Under the pieces are notes generated by a model. The model saw nothing but the letters and a program-made list of their open reading frames with translations, was not told the origin of the DNA and ran no database searches. This document shows positions 54,638 to 64,000 of a stretch of DNA of 64,000 nucleotides, piece after piece. Position numbers and translations under genes: made by a program. Source of the stretch: Glycine soja (lineage: Eukaryota > Streptophyta > Magnoliopsida > Fabales > Fabaceae); contig NC_041005.1 in NCBI RefSeq assembly GCF_004193775.1, positions 6,698,501-6,762,500 of the forward strand, in the 5' to 3' direction. How positions within the stretch are numbered: position 1 is the first letter of the stretch; every line of letters starts with the position of its first letter.

Positions 54638-57355
54638 TCAGAGTCTTTGCCTGTTTAAGTTAGTATGTGTTGAATGAGGTGCCTCATCATAGCTGTCAGG
54701 TTCATCTTCTTCATCAGAAGAAAGAAGGGATGGACCCATCCATGCCTTAAACCCTTCATTAACACGCCTTTCCACCTCTGGTGTGACTTCCAGGGGGCTC
54801 GCTTCCAGCATTTCCAACCCTAGATTTCGACCACTAAAATTTCCCTCGTCAAGAATTGTGGCTGCCTTTCTCCTCAAGAAGAAGGCAGTACCACCATATA
54901 GTACAACCAGTCCCCAACATGCAATTTCATAGCACCAAAACAGAGGTTTAGAGCAGTTGCTCATCAATGTCAAGAGAGTTGAACCAAGAAACAAGGCAAG
55001 ACCACCAAAGACGATAGCAAAGATAAGGTTTAAGATGGACAGACAGCGAACACCTCCTGTAAGTTATCCAAAGAAATAAAAAACTTAAATCAATTTTGAA
55101 CACATAAAATTATCAAATATCAGAAGAAATGAAGATTACAACTGATGCCATAATTTGAAAGCGAGAAAAAGCACACAAAGGAAAAAATCATTTAGAAGAA
55201 AACATACCCCGTCTCGAAGCACAATAATTATTTTCAACCACCTTCAAGCATCCATGCCTATTTGGAGCAGAATATGCAACAGTCATGCCTGTGAAATAAT
55301 TATCATCATCATCATATTTTTTAAAAAAAATCAAGCATAACCAATGAGATAATCTCCACAATTATGGCCCAAAGCTTTTAGAACTAATAAGACAAGTTAT
55401 TTAAACCCCAAAAACAGAAATTCCTGTGAGACAAGATAACGCACAGGAACAATCAAATGGGTATTTATGCAACTTGTGTTTCTAAAAAATTAAATATTAG
55501 ACTTAAATTGCATTTTTTATCCCTTCAGTTCAGACTATGTGATTTTGGTCCCTCTAATTTTGCTGGAGCCAATTAAATCTCTATGTTTAAACTTTAAACT
55601 AAGCAAATTTGTTTCTATTGTCAATTTTTTTTACTAAAACCCTCAAATGCTCATTTTCTACTAAAAATCCTAATAAAATGCCAATTAAATTTCTGCCTTT
55701 TGCTCAAAATTCACCTACCAAAAAATCAGGTTTCACCAAATATTAAAATAAAATAAAAATCTCTCTTCAAACCCTAATCCCTTATCTTATAAAATCCTTC
55801 AAATTTTATCATGTTTGTACTTTGTACTAATTTTCTAACTTCTAAATTTTTGAATTATTTCATATCCCAAATCCATTATCAATCCTCAAATATTTGAACA
55901 GAAAATAATAATTTGAGGGTTGTAGGTAGAAGAAAAATTGATAGAGACCAAATTTCCAAAAATAACTTAGGAGACCAAAATTGCACACAATCCACATCCA
56001 CACTACCAAAGAATAGATGAATTATTAATAGAGGGTCAGTAGTCAGTACAGTTAAAAACAAGTTTTGTATGAAGAGGTGGTGTAAGATACAGGAATTAGA
56101 GACCACTCTGTAGGCACCACAAACCATTGATCTATATTAGTTCAACATCAGGATTTCCAGAACAAAGTGCCTTTGTTCTGCAAAAAGTTAAGCTATAGAA
56201 ATGAAATATGAAATATATTTCAAAACATAGTTATGTGGCTGACAATCATCCACATTATTTACCAAATCTGTGGAAAGAGTTCCCATAGTTAGATCTGTGG
56301 CATTATCCAAAAGTCCAGTAAAAGGTCAGGGGGTTGTATTGAAAATATAAATGAGAAATACTCAAACAGAGTAATGGACGGTTGTGCGACTATTGGATTC
56401 CCAAATTTGTGCAGTTTTCTTAAGTTTAAAACTGAAAACGTTAGACTTCCATGAATCAAACAGTAAAATTGTGCAGGATTGTGAATCCAAGATTTGATAA
56501 TGTAGCATTACTCTACTAAGATAGTATAGACACTCTCACGTAGTCACGTATCAATTCTCTTCGAAATAGAAATTTCAGATTTGATGGCAATCATGAATTT
56601 CCACTATAAAAGGCAACATCAACAGTGCAACTCTTCCCACAATGCTTCTCCAGAAAAATATTCCCAGCGGCCCCCATTCCTGAGTTCTCTCAATGCCAAA
56701 AAATTCTACACCTCAAATGAGCCCCCACGCATAATATTCTCTCAATCATTATATTATAGTTATAAATGTTTTAAATCAAACTTATAACCAAGAGAAGAAG
56801 CCACCGAAGTGACATTAGTACATTACATATAACACAGTCTATGTAACTATATTTAGGCGCCTTTCCCCATTAATGCATAAAATCAAACACCAAATAAACA
56901 AATGGAAAAAAAATTGTGAATTATCTCTAAAAAAAAAAAACTTAACCAAAAGCACCAATGAAATTGACTTCCTTACCAGCAACGAGATATACAACGGAGA
57001 GCGCGAAAACGATCATGGAGGGAATGAACACAAGCATCCAGTAATAATCAGCAATCTCCTGGTCCGTGAGATAAAAAGCACCAGGAAACAGATCCGAATC
57101 GGAACCGCCTTTCATACCTATTTGAATAGGTTGAAGCCTTCGATCGACGCAAAACGCTCTTCTTCCATCGCTACTCGGAAACACGATTTTCAAACTGATA
57201 ACAGTGGACACGGCGATTGCGAGCACGATGACGGCAACGGAAGCCACCGTCACGGGCCTCAGAAGCTTGCCCCACGCCTTGTCTTCTTCTCTGAGGCTCT
57301 CGTACTCGCGCTTCGGCATGAACGCCTGGCGAAGCGCGTCGCCGATGATCGCCAT
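54638..57355 (-). CDS. Uncharacterised plant membrane protein, four predicted spans
   Basis: I do not recognise a named function. Exons in coding order: 56977-57355, 55208-55288, 54638-55056, giving 292 residues. Four hydrophobic segments are visible: VTVASVAVIVLAIAVSTVIS and YYWMLVFIPSMIVFALSVVYLVAG in exon 1, LIFAIVFGGLALFLGSTLLTLM and CYEIACWGLVVLYGGTAFFL in exon 3. A charged N-terminus (MPKREYESLREEDKAWGKL) precedes the first. The loop between spans 2 and 3 carries several Cys (HGCLKVVENNYC, VRC). The tail is hydrophilic and acidic (SSDEEDEPDSYDE), probably cytosolic. The start was set at MAIIGDALRQ because its context (tcaATGG) is good; an in-frame ATG 7 codons upstream (57376) is possible. 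Similar proteins exist across land plants as far as I recall; the function is unknown. Confidence 0.85.
55289..56976 (-). other. First intron of the four-span gene, with inverted-repeat relic
   Basis: A 1.7-kb intron. Between about 55515 and 55990 the left side (ATTTTGGTCCCTCTAATTTT, then TTAAATCTCTATG) is mirrored on the right (ATAGAGACCAAAT, then AGGAGACCAAAATTGC), resembling the inverted-repeat element near 31 kb. No ORF of interest. The rest of the intron is unremarkable. Confidence 0.5.
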
Positions 57356-58839
57356 TGACGGAAGCTGCGAGATCAAGCTGGCATGGATTTGTTGAATCTA
57401 GGGTTTCGAGTCTGCTCTGAAATTGGCTTTCCAAAACCCTAACATTAATCAATTTTGTTTTAGTGAAAAGTGTATGGCTTCGAAGAAAATGGAATTTGGA
57501 CGATGGTAAAGAAACTTGATAATAGTGGCAGTGATAGAAACTTGTAACTGCTTAGGGTTTGAATCGTGAATGAACAGATTGGAAGTTGAAACTAAACGTG
57601 AAGGAGATGAAAAAGACTATTCGATTTCGGTGCTCTGGTAAATTCTTTAATGATTTTGAACTACGCTTTTTATTTTTTAGGTGACGGTCGCCAGGCTGCT
57701 TTCAGGATTTGGTGCACCGAGACAAGGGGCATGTATGCATAATTTGGTATGAAATGAATAATTATTTTTCCTTTTATACTTTTTATTTTATAATTACGTC
57801 TTTTATTTTCTTTTTCTATATTTTTATTATAACTTTTCTTTCTATTTACACTTATACAATCACAAGTTACTAAAATAAAATAAGTTTATTAATTTTTCTA
57901 ATAATTATTGTCAAAATTTATCTATACTATTAATTACTATTAATAAAGAAAATATTCCTTTTGGTCTACAAATTTTACGTGATTTTTTGTTTTTTTAATT
58001 AGTTTTTATTAGATTATTTTTAACTTCTAACTTTTTTCCCTTTTCTTATTTTTATTTAAAATATGTGAAGTCCCCCTAGGCAAAATAATTATTTTATTTA
58101 TTGATATAATTTCATTCATAAGACCAAATTAAAAGTGATATTTGTTTATTTTTGTAATCATATTATCTTTTATACTAATTATTTTAAAATTAAAATATTA
58201 CTAATAAACAATTAATGAGTAGAGAGAAAGTAATTCATAAAAATAAAAAAGTCTTGCTTCACGGGTCATGGGTCACGGGTCTCTTGACTCCCACGGAAGA
58301 ATTTGTGTAACTTCAAAAAAAACTCAAAAATGATTGATATAATTTAGGTAAACTCTAACGTGCCATGAAGGGTTTTTAATACCTTGATAAGGATACTAAT
58401 ATAATATCACGTGTATTAATTTACAAAAGACATAATACATTTTATATTCTAAAATAGGAGATCTATAACTCTAGGAGAAATTTTATTCCGAAACAATAAA
58501 AAAACAAATAAATATTATCAATTAAATAAAATTAAACTCCTATTTATACAAATTAATTCTAATATATATATTTAATTAATAAAACACTAATATTAAGAAA
58601 TTAATTGATATACACTTTGATAACAAAAAAAACTACTATACACCGGTAGTATAAAGATTTTTTAGATTGTTAACCGATAATTTTTTTTATAGTAACAATA
58701 TATATCAATTAAATTCAATATTTAATAATATAGTTTAAGAAGTTAAATATATGAAATAACTTAAAATATTTTTAATCTGAAAATATAATTATAATGTTAT
58801 ATTATATTATTACTTTATATTATGCACAATAAATAACTA

Positions 58840-58887
<48 letters not shown>

Positions 58888-59340
58888 CACAATTTTTTTA
58901 TCATTGTGTCACTTAATTGATACATTGGTGGAAAGAAATTGCAATATAATTAAGGTGTAACAACATTTAGTAAAATGTGTACAACAAAATTAAAAACATT
59001 ATATAAGAAATTTCCACAAACATTAAAATATTAATGAATAAACATTGATATCCAAAATGTTAATAAAATTAAAATATTACATCGAATAAAATGTTTTTGA
59101 GACAAAAAAAAATATCATAAAAAAGCATTGTAGCATAATTTGTTTAAGTATTATGTCAGCTCAGGTGTTCAAATGACCTTTCAATAGTTTTTTTACTATT
59201 CAAGATTCAAAGTCAAATTTATGGTGAGCTACATTCTTGTTCCATTATTCATCTATAAACAATTTTTTTCAATCATTTGTTAATGGGATATAGTTGTAAA
59301 ATTTAACAATATAAAATAGTTAACTAAAAATAATATTTAA
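57356..59340. other. Leader of the four-span gene and AT-rich flank
   Basis: Includes two telo-box words (AAACCCTAA at 57434-57442 on +, TTAGGGTTT at 57552-57560), so one in each orientation, near the probable promoter. Beyond about 57740 the sequence is AT-rich, without recognisable coding content, and contains the (TAA)n tract. Confidence 0.6.
58841..58887. repeat. (TAA)n microsatellite
   Basis: About 15 uninterrupted ATA/TAA units over 47 bp. Likely length-polymorphic. Confidence 0.95.
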
Positions 59341-59800
59341 ACTTACTTTATTATGTAACCATTTGCGTCATCCAAGTTGCCACCCAAATACCATAGTCAT
59401 TCCTATTTTTTAAAATCATCAATTTTTAACTTGTAATTTAATTAGTATACATATTCAATAAAGTAAATATAATAAATAAACTAATGAGTCATGCTTTTGT
59501 ATGCCTCACTTTTCAAGATGCACAATTTCATATTTGCTAATTAACAATCTCTTTGTCAAGGATCGAAGAATTTATGCTCCATAAAATTTTCTATATATCG
59601 ACCCTACACAAAATTTATTTATTACATTAACAATGGTGGTTAAATTAATGTCATTTTAAGCATTATAATAATGGATAATATTTACCAGTAGTTTAGCATT
59701 AAATTCTAGTTCATCCGTGTTTGATGTTGTAAAAACTAAGTCAAGGACAACAACTTTTTTCTTTGGCACATCAACAACCACCAAAAACTAATGAGTTTTC
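59341..59800 (-). pseudogene. Decayed Ulp1-type (C48) cysteine peptidase fragment of a transposon
   Basis: Read on the - strand, 59700-59793 gives H-stop-FLVVVDVPKKKVVVLDLVF, matching the HWFLVVVD...LD block of Ulp1 peptidases with the Trp codon turned to TAG. Downstream, 59355-59400 gives NDYGIWVATWMTQ, matching the NDCGIWVA-type active-site block with Tyr in place of the catalytic Cys. The order His, Asp, then the Cys position is that of the family. Such domains are carried by plant MULE and CACTA transposons. With a stop, a lost catalytic residue and no continuous frame, it is a dead relic. Confidence 0.6.
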
Positions 59801-61000
59801 TTCGTTAACAAGGACAAATATCTATTTATACATAAGTAAAAAATTAGACTATCAAAATGTAAGGATGAAATAACAATGAAAGTTTATTGATGTTATTCAC
59901 CTTTATCAAAAATTCAACTTTACCCATAAAAGAATCTTGATAACATTCTCTCATTTTTGCTGGGCTTAATTAAATCAATAGCACAATGCTACCAAGTGAA
60001 AAGATACACTAATATTATTTTTTTAAAAACAAAAAGTCAAGTAAAAATAATATTCAAATTAACTAAATGGAATGGTGTCAGATGAAAAAAAAATACTGAA
60101 ACATGGGTAGGCATGAACCAAACATTTGGGTGGTTGAATTTTGATCTAATTTCATAAGTCATCATACAGGTCACCAAATCAAGTATCTATAAATATTACC
60201 TATTAGTAATGTTAATTAATAAATAAATAAAATTAATACCAAAAGAAAGGTAGATAGATATGATTACTTCTTGACAAATTTCTTTTCTGGGCACCAAATC
60301 TTTTAATGTTTTCCTACTACCACTGCAAAAATCTCCGGATGTAGTTATTAAAATCTCATTGTTGATATATTACAAATAAGTTTATTATAATCCAATAACA
60401 ACAATTATGCAAGTTTTATTTAAAAAAACAACAATCATTGTTAGCTTTAATTCATATTCAATGCAACTATCATTAAAATTTAACTAAAAAAATTTACCTA
60501 TCCATTTTATCTACATTTGATTTTCCAAAACTGTATGATAAAACGAAAACTGCTCATGTGGTTAGATTGATGACTTAGAGTAGGTGTAGTTCAAGCAATT
60601 CACTTAACCACTACATGTACGGGCAAAAAAAATATTGTCAAATATATATTTTAAAAAAATATTTTTTTAACAATTACATTCACCATTTATGTCAACTCTA
60701 TATCGTATCTATCTGATGAATCAAGTGGTCTCGAAATAATTAAGAAGGGGAGGTTGAATTAATTATGAATGCGTCTTAATTAATTAAAAATTGTCCTTCT
60801 TAATGTTACTAGATTCAATTAGGTTTTATTATTGAGTTATGAGAAAGTAAAGAACATAAACAATAACTTAGATAAAAGTAAGGCGGAAATAAAAAGTATA
60901 CAGCGAAAAAGTAAAGAGTGTAGGGAAGAAGAAAACAAACACAAGATTTATACTGGTTCAACCATAACCCGTGCCTATGTCCACTCCCCAAGCAACCACC
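59801..61000. other. Probable transposon-derived AT-rich DNA
   Basis: Sits between the Ulp1 relic and the repeat block. No continuous frame. CACTGCAAAAATC at 60321 resembles a CACTA-type terminus, followed by AACAACAAT words that could be subterminal repeats, but no matching far end was found. From about 60730 (AGAAGGGGAGGTTGAATTAATT) the sequence has the feel of a dispersed legume repeat. Confidence 0.4.
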
Positions 61001-61052
61001 GGTTCTTGAGATTTCCAATAACCTTGTAAAATCATTTACAAGCAAAGATCCA

Positions 61053-61211
61053 CAAGGGATGTACCCTCCCTTGCTCTCTTTGAACAATCAAGTGGATGTA
61101 CACTCCACTTGAACTGATCCACAAGAGATGTACCATCTCTTGTTCTCATTATTACAACCCAAGTAGATGTACGCTCTACTTGTACCACAAATGATGTATC
61201 CTCCAATGTGT
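61053..61211. repeat. Array of covarying hairpins with TGTAC loops
   Basis: Four perfect hairpins with 7-8 bp stems and 7-nt loops: CAAGGGA/TCCCTTG (61053-61073), CAAGTGGA/TCCACTTG (61089-61111), CAAGAGA/TCTCTTG (61122-61142), CAAGTAGA/TCTACTTG (61160-61182). Loops are TGTACCC, TGTACAC, TGTACCA, TGTACGC. A fifth, decayed one lies at about 61187-61211. They are two tandem copies of a two-hairpin unit of about 70 bp. Confidence 0.85.
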
Positions 61212-61224
61212 TAAGACAAAGAAT

Positions 61225-61440
61225 TCTTAGGCGGTTAGTCCCTTGAATCTTTGTAAGGGAAAACAAAAGATATCTCAGGCGGTTAGTCCTTTGAAATCTT
61301 TTGTTTAAAGGGAAGAGGAAGAATCAAAAGAATTCTCAGACGGTTAGTCCTTTGAATCTTTTGGTAAGATGAAGAAGGAAGAATCAAAAGAATTTTCAGA
61401 TGGCTAGTTCTTTGAATTCTTTTGGTAAGAGGGAGAAGGA
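61225..61440. repeat. Tandem repeats of about 48-61 bp
   Basis: Four units carry GGTTAGTCCTTTGAATCTTT or close variants, starting near 61231, 61279, 61340 and 61400, separated by AAGAGGAAGAATCAAAAGAATT-like spacers. They follow the hairpin array directly and probably belong to the same element. Confidence 0.8.
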
Positions 61441-61629
61441 AAGAAGAAGAAGAATAACACAAGTTTTTGGCCAATAAACTTATTTTACAAAAAAAGTATT
61501 GAACAAAAACTCTTAGAAAGATGAATGAATGAAAGAAATCTGTTATGCATTCTTTGAAATTCGTGTCATGGTCACATATTTATAGCCATTTTATGACTCT
61601 TGAAAAAGATTGGTGACTTTTGGCAATTT

Positions 61630-61775
61630 CTTCAAAACTAGTCACTTTAAGAGTTGTGACTCTTTTAAAAACTAGTCACTTAAAAGTTGTGACTCTTTTT
61701 GAAAACTAGTCACTTTAAAAGTTGTGACTTTTAAAAAATATTCAGAAACTAGTCACTTTAAGAATTATGACTTTT
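61630..61775. repeat. Tandem repeats of about 33-44 bp
   Basis: ACTAGTCACTTTAA followed by GTTGTGACTCTTTT occurs four times (ACTAGTCAC at about 61637, 61671, 61704, 61748). GTCAC and GTGAC words within each unit are mutually complementary, so single units can fold. Confidence 0.8.
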
Positions 61776-61804
61776 AGTAATTTATTTTTCAAAATAAGTC
61801 ATTG

Positions 61805-62110
61805 GTAATCGATTACCATCATAGTGTAATCGATTACACATCAATAGATGTGACTCTTCATGTTCAAATTTAAAAATCAAAACGTTTAGAAACACTGGCA
61901 ATCGATTACAAGTATTGTGTAATCGATTACACAAGTTTAAAATGATTTGAAAATGTTTTATCACAAGTTGTGACTCTTGAAATTTGAAATCTAATGTTTT
62001 AAAACATTGGTAATCAATGACATGATTATGGTAATCGATTACAGCTTTGTAAATTAGTTTGAAAAGAATGTTAGCTAGTGGTAATCGATTAGTGCCTTCT
62101 GGTAATCTAT
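61805..62110. repeat. Cluster of GTAATCGATTAC palindromes
   Basis: The perfect 12-bp palindrome GTAATCGATTAC occurs at 61805-61816, 61826-61837, 61919-61930 and 62031-62042. Single-mismatch or broken copies are at 61898, about 62010, 62081 and 62101. I associate this word with soybean dispersed repeats. It appears in close pairs about 20 bp apart. Confidence 0.85.
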
Positions 62111-64000
62111 TACTAGAGAGTAAAACTCTTGGTAAAAGATTTTTCTTTGAAAAATTCTCTTGAACAAAATTGTGCTATTCAATCTTTTCTTTTTAAAAAA
62201 TCTTTTTATATTTATCTTGATGCTTTTCTTAAAGTTCTTGCATATCTTGAGTCTTCTCTTGAATCTTGATTCTTGATTGAACAACGTATTCTTTGATTCT
62301 TGAAACTTGCTTGAATCTTGATTCTTGACTTGAGTCTTTGGCATCATCAAAATAAACTTGGAAAGCATTGTTTTCACACCATCGTTGATATAGTACCCTG
62401 CATTAGAAGTTATGGTTTGCAAAACCTTCAAGGGTTTCATATTTTTCTTTAAAGGTGGGAATAATTTTTTTCCACTTGTTTTTTTCTCAAAGCATTTACC
62501 GTCACCACTTGCATAAAGATTAAGTCGACATCCTTGTTTGTAAGGCGTCTTGAATGGTGTGTCAATAGTAACATGTGTTGTTAAATTCAACACCAATTCA
62601 TAAAGATCATCTATGCTTTTTTTTTTACTCTTTCATATCATCCTGTTCATATTGAAAGAGCATAAAAATTAAGAATGATTTTATTCATATAAAAATTAAA
62701 CACTATAGAAATAATTTTTGTCACACACTTTGTAAGAAATCTAACAATAAAAAGACAAAATATATCTCATTACTTGATGTTTGATGTGGTCAACCTCTTT
62801 AGAATTTGTTTGAGCATGATTTTCACTTGTCATGAATATTTTTTGAACAGGTTGTTGGACATATCTAATTGATATACTTTCAGCGTTTGTAATTTTGTGA
62901 CCTTTTTCGGGATTTATTTTACCCAAAAATTTCATTATAACATATAATATATAACTACATAGGAATTTACCTGAAAGATATTGATAATTTAACAACCGGA
63001 GTTTTGTTTGGAAGACCTAAACCTCTTTACTTGATCATTTTTAATTTATGTTATCTTCAAGAACAATCATAAAGGACATTTATAAAAGTATAATTATCCA
63101 GAATAGAAAATGATTAATACTATATAAAAGTAAATTTCTTTTTTATTCTAAATTATTTAAAAAATAACATTTAATAATAATAAATAATTATTAAAAAAAT
63201 AATAAAAACATAACCGCACATAAACAGAAAATTAAAATAATGTAAAATTAAAATAATGAAAAAATAATTACTCTTAATAACTGCAAAAAAATATTATAAT
63301 ATATTACATATTTAAAATTTAAAATAATAATAATGTTGAGCAATATTATATAATTTTGAAACACATATAAAATAAATAAAAAACTATTAATGCATATAAA
63401 TAATATTACTGCACATAAACAACATGTAAAAAGATAACAACAGATAAATGGTTAAAAAAATCAAATATACCAATAAAGATAAAAAAAAAGTGGTACTTAA
63501 TTGATGTGTAAAAAGCAAAATAAAACAATTGCATAATGTAAAAATTAAACTTCCTAGAATTTGTAACGTTTTTAAAAATACTACTATCTTATTTTTAAAA
63601 TATTTGAAAAAAATGGGACGTTACCAAACTCGTCAATTATAAACCGCACCAAAGCAAGCACCTATAACTTATTCTAATAATAAGAAGAATAAAAATATAA
63701 TTAATAATAATATACTATCAAGTGTCACAATTTTACCTAATAGTATCTTATAAAATGAGTAGAAATTATTATTCTGCATGTTACAGAATTTATATCATTA
63801 ATTAAGAGTTTAGATATGTTTTTAATCTCTTAAATTTGAAGTTAATTACTTTAAAAAATAAATTATAATTTAGTTATTTGAATATATTTTTTAAGAAAAA
63901 TCAAACAATTAAAAAATGTATAATCCTTATACTTTTAAAACACTCAATTTTTTTCCCTAATGAAAATTATTTAAATTATTAAACATAATAAATTTTAACT
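62111..64000. other. AT-rich right end of window
   Basis: Begins with TCTTGA-rich low-complexity sequence (62215-62340). Open frames on the - strand at 62075-62596 and 62741-62995 show no domain I can name; they may be remnants of the transposon that supplied the Ulp1 fragment. From about 63050 to the end it is very AT-rich with no feature. Confidence 0.5.

Noticed and set aside
56873..57395. + strand frames over exon 1 of the four-span gene
   Set aside because: They are shadows of the - strand exon, which has membrane spans, splice sites and a good start.
60321..60333. CACTGCAAAAATC as a CACTA transposon end
   Set aside because: No inverted partner end or 3-bp target duplication was found, and a short word like this can occur by chance.
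62075..62596. 173-codon - strand frame as a real gene
   Set aside because: It lies in repeat-rich DNA, its first half is Lys/Phe-rich low complexity, and no domain or splice structure is recognisable. Kept only as a possible transposon remnant.

Overview
This is a plant nuclear window, very probably from a phaseoloid legume such as soybean (Glycine). Genes are split by many short GT-AG introns, intergenic DNA is strongly AT-rich, (TA)n and (TAA)n microsatellites are common, and a repeat block near 61-62 kb carries copies of GTAATCGATTAC, a word I associate with Glycine repeats. The protein families are all plant housekeeping or cell-cycle families. Species is inferred; no search was run.

Layout. 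Five genes lie on the + strand in the left part. They are the 3' two-thirds of a signal peptide peptidase gene (67-4183, entering from the left edge), a TauE/SafE-family membrane transporter (13671-18584), a CCDC25/NFACT-R homologue (21330-23901), La protein 1 (26510-29969) and a three-repeat MYB3R cell-cycle transcription factor (34072-39557). Three genes follow on the - strand: cytosolic aspartate aminotransferase (41567-45828), translation factor eIF3 subunit L (49448-53114) and an uncharacterised four-span membrane protein (54638-57355). MYB3R and the aminotransferase converge tail to tail. I rebuilt all eight reading frames exon by exon; every one closes in frame with GT-AG junctions. There is no operon-like organisation and the genes are functionally unrelated, although La, eIF3L, CCDC25 and the four-span gene share AAACCCTAA (telo-box) words or close variants near their starts, as many plant translation-related genes do.

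Between genes the DNA is mostly AT-rich sequence with no recognisable coding content. It holds one well-supported Tourist-like (PIF/Harbinger-type) MITE with TTA target duplications (25150-25691), two weaker ones, two inverted-repeat elements, several tandem duplications, and in the last 6 kb a decayed Ulp1-type (C48) peptidase fragment of a transposon plus a complex tandem-repeat block.

Most interesting points: (1) four successive hairpins at 61053-61182, each with a 7-nt TGTAC-type loop, whose arms differ by compensatory changes; (2) a perfect 11/11 MSA element in the first intron of the MYB3R gene, i.e. the binding site of MYB3R proteins themselves, together with a 13-bp leader hairpin and an upstream ORF that overlaps the main start codon; (3) a U12-type intron in the La gene; (4) a tandem duplication that copied an exon end and its 5' splice site in the aminotransferase gene. 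I found no prokaryotic-style system, CRISPR array, rRNA or tRNA.
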